Assembly (NCBI GenBank): GCA_900543755.1
Contig: UQSP01000046.1
Coordinates: forward strand, 1 to 15,690
Source of the DNA: an uncultured Eubacteriales bacterium
Lineage (GTDB): Bacteria > Bacillota > Clostridia > Christensenellales > Pumilibacteraceae
DNA length: 15,690 bases
Reading direction: 5' to 3'
Shown: positions 13,494-15,690 of the stretch, in pieces
Position numbering within the stretch: the stretch's first letter is position 1
How the letters are laid out: each line of letters starts with the position of its first letter
Notes under the pieces: generated by a model
Database searches by the model: none
What the model was told of the DNA's origin: nothing
Seen by the model: only the letters and a program-made list of their open reading frames with translations
Position numbers and translations under genes: made by a program

Positions 13494-15398
13494 TTAAATA
13501 TCCAGCTCTTTGACAAGCGTGGCGTTGTCCTCGATAAACTTCCTTCTCAGCTCCGGCACTTCGCCCATGAGAACGGTGAAAATCTGGTCCGCCTCCTCCG
13601 CGTCCTTCATGTTGACCTTCAGAAGCGTGCGCTTTTCGGGGTTCATGGTAGTTTCCCAAAGCTGGTCGGCGTTCATCTCGCCAAGCCCCTTATAACGCTG
13701 AATTTCGGGCTTACCCAGCCGTTCGCTGGCAATTTTCAGTTCTTCGTCCGAGTAGCAGTACTCGACGGTTTTACCCTTGGTCAGTTTGTAAAGCGGCGGC
13801 TGCGCGATGTAAACGTGGCCGCGCTCGATAAGCGGGCGCATAAAGCGGAAAAAGAAAGTAAGCATCAGTATCCTGATATGAGAGCCGTCCACATCCGCGT
13901 CGGTCATGCAGATAATCTTGTCGTAACGCAGTTTGCTTTCGTCGAACTCGTCGTCGATGCCGCAGCCGAAAGCCGTAATCATGGCGCGGATTTCGGCGTT
14001 TTCCATGATTTTGGTAAGCCTTGCCTTTTCCACGTTGAGGATTTTGCCCCTCAGCGGCAGTATCGCCTGGAAACGGCGGTCGCGTCCTTGCTTAGCAGTG
14101 CCGCCCGCGCTGTCGCCCTCCACCAGATAAATTTCGCAGTGGCTTGCGTCCTTGTCCGTGCAGTCGGCAAGCTTTCCGGGCAGCGTCGTGGACTCCAGCA
14201 CTCCTTTTCTTCGGGTGCTTTCGCGCGCTGCCCTCGCCGCGTCGCGCGCCTTTTGCGCCGTAACCGTCTTCATGATAAGGTCGCGCGCCTCTTTGGGATT
14301 TTCCTCGAGATATGTCCCCAGCCCTTCGGTAAGCGCTTTTTCCACAAGCGCGCGCATCTCGGAGTTGCCGAGCTTTGTCTTGGTCTGACCTTCGAATTGC
14401 GGCTCCTCCAGCTTTACGGAAATTATCGCGGTAATACCTTCCCTTACGTCCTCGCCGGTAAGTTTAAAGTCGTCCTTAACCAGCTTTTCGGCGTGCGCGT
14501 AATCGTTAAGGACGCGCGTCAAAGCGTTTTTAAAGCCCACAAGGTGAGTTCCGCCCTCTTCGGTGTTGATGTTGTTGGCGTAAGAATACAGCACCTCGTT
14601 GTAACTGTCGTTGTACTGCATGGCGATTTCCACGCTTGAGTTTTTAAAATCCTTTTCTATATAAAGCGAACGTGGGAAAAGCGTGGTTTTCGCGCGGTTA
14701 AGGTAATCCACGAAATCCAAAATTCCGCCCTCGTAATGAAAAGTTTCGTTTTTCTCGCATCCGGGACGGCTGTCGATAAGGTTTATTTTAAGCCCCTTGT
14801 TGAGATAGGCTACCTCTCTTAAACGGGTGCGCACCGTTTCGTAGGAAAATTCTATGGTTTCGAATATTTCCTTGTCGGGATAAAAGGTAACCTTTGTGCC
14901 GGTAAGGTCGGTTTCTCCCACCTCGGCAAGCGCGCGCATGGGAACGCCGCGCATATATTTCTGACGGTGAATTTTGCCGTTTTTGTAGACCTCTACTTCC
15001 AGCCATTCGGAAAGCGCGTTGACTACGGACAAGCCCACACCGTGCAACCCGCCCGAAACCTTGTATCCGCCGCCGCCGAATTTGCCGCCCGCGTGCAGTT
15101 TGGTAAGCACCACCTGCACCGCCGAAACTCCCTCCGTCTTATGAATGCCGATGGGTATGCCTCTTCCGTTGTCGGTGACGGAAACGGCGCCCTCACGCGT
15201 GATTTCCACGGTAATGGTGTCGCAATATCCTGCCAGAGCCTCGTCCACGCTGTTGTCAACTATCTCCACGATAAGATGATGAAGACCGCGCTCGTCGGTG
15301 GAGCCGATATACATTCCCGGTCTTTTTCTTACGGGTTCAAGCCCCTCGAGAACCTGAATTTCGCTGGAGTCGTACGCAATATCCGTTTTATTCGACAT
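13494..15398 (-). CDS. gyrB: DNA gyrase subunit B
   Basis: GyrB is the ATPase subunit of gyrase. The 634-residue protein has the GHKL ATPase domain with VEIVDNSVDEAL (catalytic Glu45, Asn49), DNGRG (76-80) and the GGLHGVGLSVVNALS lid region, then the transducer domain. The TOPRIM domain follows, with EGDSAGG (427-433), PLRGKILNVEKA, and the metal-binding DADVD (500-504). The C-terminus has QRYKGLGEMNADQLWETTM and finishes with the characteristic LDI. It lacks the ~170-residue insert of enterobacterial GyrB, as expected for Bacillota. Adjacency to a GyrA with a GyrA-box argues for gyrB over parE. ATG 15396-15398 has AAGGAG six bases upstream. It is the first gene of gyrB-gyrA-methyltransferase. 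Upstream neighbours such as recF or dnaN, common in Bacillota, are beyond the contig end. Confidence 0.99.
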   Translation of the reverse strand: MSNKTDIAYDSSEIQVLEGLEPVRKRPGMYIGSTDERGLHHLIVEIVDNSVDEALAGYCDTITVEITREGAVSVTDNGRGIPIGIHKTEGVSAVQVVLTKLHAGGKFGGGGYKVSGGLHGVGLSVVNALSEWLEVEVYKNGKIHRQKYMRGVPMRALAEVGETDLTGTKVTFYPDKEIFETIEFSYETVRTRLREVAYLNKGLKINLIDSRPGCEKNETFHYEGGILDFVDYLNRAKTTLFPRSLYIEKDFKNSSVEIAMQYNDSYNEVLYSYANNINTEEGGTHLVGFKNALTRVLNDYAHAEKLVKDDFKLTGEDVREGITAIISVKLEEPQFEGQTKTKLGNSEMRALVEKALTEGLGTYLEENPKEARDLIMKTVTAQKARDAARAARESTRRKGVLESTTLPGKLADCTDKDASHCEIYLVEGDSAGGTAKQGRDRRFQAILPLRGKILNVEKARLTKIMENAEIRAMITAFGCGIDDEFDESKLRYDKIICMTDADVDGSHIRILMLTFFFRFMRPLIERGHVYIAQPPLYKLTKGKTVEYCYSDEELKIASERLGKPEIQRYKGLGEMNADQLWETTMNPEKRTLLKVNMKDAEEADQIFTVLMGEVPELRRKFIEDNATLVKELDI

Positions 15399-15430
15399 AA
15401 TAATCTCCTTAAGCTGTTTAAGCCAATAAG

Positions 15431-15439
15431 ATTATAGCA
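15431..15439 (-). promoter_or_regulatory. Extended -10 promoter of gyrB operon (P1)
   Basis: The minus strand reads TGCTATAAT: a perfect -10 (15431-15436) preceded by the TGn extension (15437-15439). The -35 region (T-rich, around 15454-15459) matches the consensus poorly, which an extended -10 can tolerate. Transcription would begin near 15424, leaving a leader of about 25 bases with the AAGGAG ribosome binding site. Confidence 0.65.
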
Positions 15440-15497
15440 CTTTTCGCCGAAAAAGAAAAGCGTTTTAAGCCTTCGGGCCGCTTGTTTTTAAAGCGTA

Positions 15498-15526
15498 ATT
15501 TTAAAGCATACCCTTATCGCGCTCAA
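15498..15526 (-). promoter_or_regulatory. Candidate second gyrB promoter (P2)
   Basis: On the minus strand TTGAGC (15521-15526) is followed after 17 bases by TAAAAT (15498-15503). The fit is moderate. Gyrase genes are often driven by more than one supercoiling-sensitive promoter, but nothing here proves use. The remaining DNA out to 15642 shows only the short repeat at 15614-15633 and no gene. Confidence 0.35.
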
Positions 15527-15613
15527 AATTGCCCCTAAAAGCCGCGAAAAGTGTTTTTTTGGGTCAATAATGCGGTTTAGCGTTAAAAAAACTCTGCAGC
15601 CGTCCGCGTCAGA

Positions 15614-15633
15614 CAAAAAGTCAAAAACGCATT
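15614..15633. repeat. Short intergenic repeat, copy 2 (upstream of gyrB)
   Basis: CAAAAAGTCAAAAACGCATT nearly matches 3143-3163 upstream of tsaD. The copy lies 10 bases from the adapter junction at the contig edge, beyond both candidate gyrB promoters. On the minus strand both copies contain TTGAC, but neither has a -10 at the right distance. Confidence 0.35.
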
Positions 15634-15642
15634 ATTAAAATC

Positions 15643-15690
15643 CTGTCTCTTATACACATCTCCGAGCCCACGAGACATGCGCAGATCTCG
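15643..15690 (-). other. Illumina Nextera (Tn5) adapter, not genomic
   Basis: Reverse complement of the left-end adapter: mosaic end CTGTCTCTTATACACATCT (15643-15661), tail CCGAGCCCACGAGAC (15662-15676), i7 index ATGCGCAG (15677-15684) and the first bases of the P7 oligo (15685-15690). The last genomic base is 15642. Confidence 0.98.

Noticed and set aside
12321..14639. A 772-codon open frame on the plus strand across the gyrA-gyrB junction
   Set aside because: It lies antisense to two certain gyrase genes, spans their junction, shows no recognisable domain and has no ribosome binding site. It is a by-product of codon bias in the real genes.
50..15642. CRISPR array, tRNA, rRNA or riboswitch
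   Set aside because: No regularly spaced repeats, no cloverleaf or rRNA sequence in the gaps, and no recognisable riboswitch or T-box leader upstream of pheA or the other genes.
1..15690. Terminal inverted repeats suggesting a transposon or linear element
   Set aside because: The repeats match Nextera adapter, index and Tn5 mosaic end base for base, and no transposase or target duplication is present.

Overview
This window looks like a complete metagenomic or single-library contig from an uncultured Bacillota bacterium, most likely of the class Clostridia. The evidence is the secA-prfB gene pair, a DegV-family gene, a GyrB of about 630 residues without the proteobacterial insert, a monofunctional ACT-domain prephenate dehydratase, strong AGGAG-type ribosome binding sites, and normal use of TGA as stop. 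Both ends are untrimmed Illumina Nextera adapter (positions 1-49 and 15643-15690, the same i7 index on each). The genomic insert is therefore 50-15642, and the apparent 48-bp terminal inverted repeat is an artefact. I cannot assign a genus.

Layout, left to right. A DegV-family gene runs on the + strand with its 5' end cut off by the contig edge (50-656). It converges on a minus-strand gene set, with a bidirectional terminator between them near 872-939. Every other gene is on the minus strand, so in transcription order from the right the window reads gyrB, gyrA, a DNA methyltransferase, a Rho-like protein, pheA, secA, prfB, (terminator), tsaD, mnmA.

How the genes group. gyrB-gyrA-methyltransferase form one tight operon (gaps of 15 and 4 bases) behind an extended -10 promoter at 15431-15439. 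The Rho-like gene has its own good promoter (9642-9671) and is followed 11 bases later by pheA. secA has a candidate promoter at 7267-7295, and secA-prfB (15-base gap) ends at a strong intrinsic terminator (3317-3351). tsaD and mnmA overlap by 7 bases and form a tRNA-modification pair (t6A37 synthesis and s2U34 thiolation). I see no clear intrinsic terminator after the methyltransferase or after pheA, so read-through between these units is possible.

Most of the window is core housekeeping. The unusual item is the 464-residue protein at 8166-9560. It follows the domain plan of transcription terminator Rho (Rho_N helical domain, OB-fold, RecA-like ATPase), but its P-loop, catalytic glutamate, Walker B aspartate and Q/R-loop region are all replaced or missing. 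It appears to be an intact, separately promoted pseudo-ATPase paralogue of Rho. Lesser points are a solitary beta-class methyltransferase fused to the gyrase operon, a tyrosine at the quinolone-contact acidic position of GyrA, an altered GyrA-box, and an RF2 gene that has lost the usual programmed frameshift.
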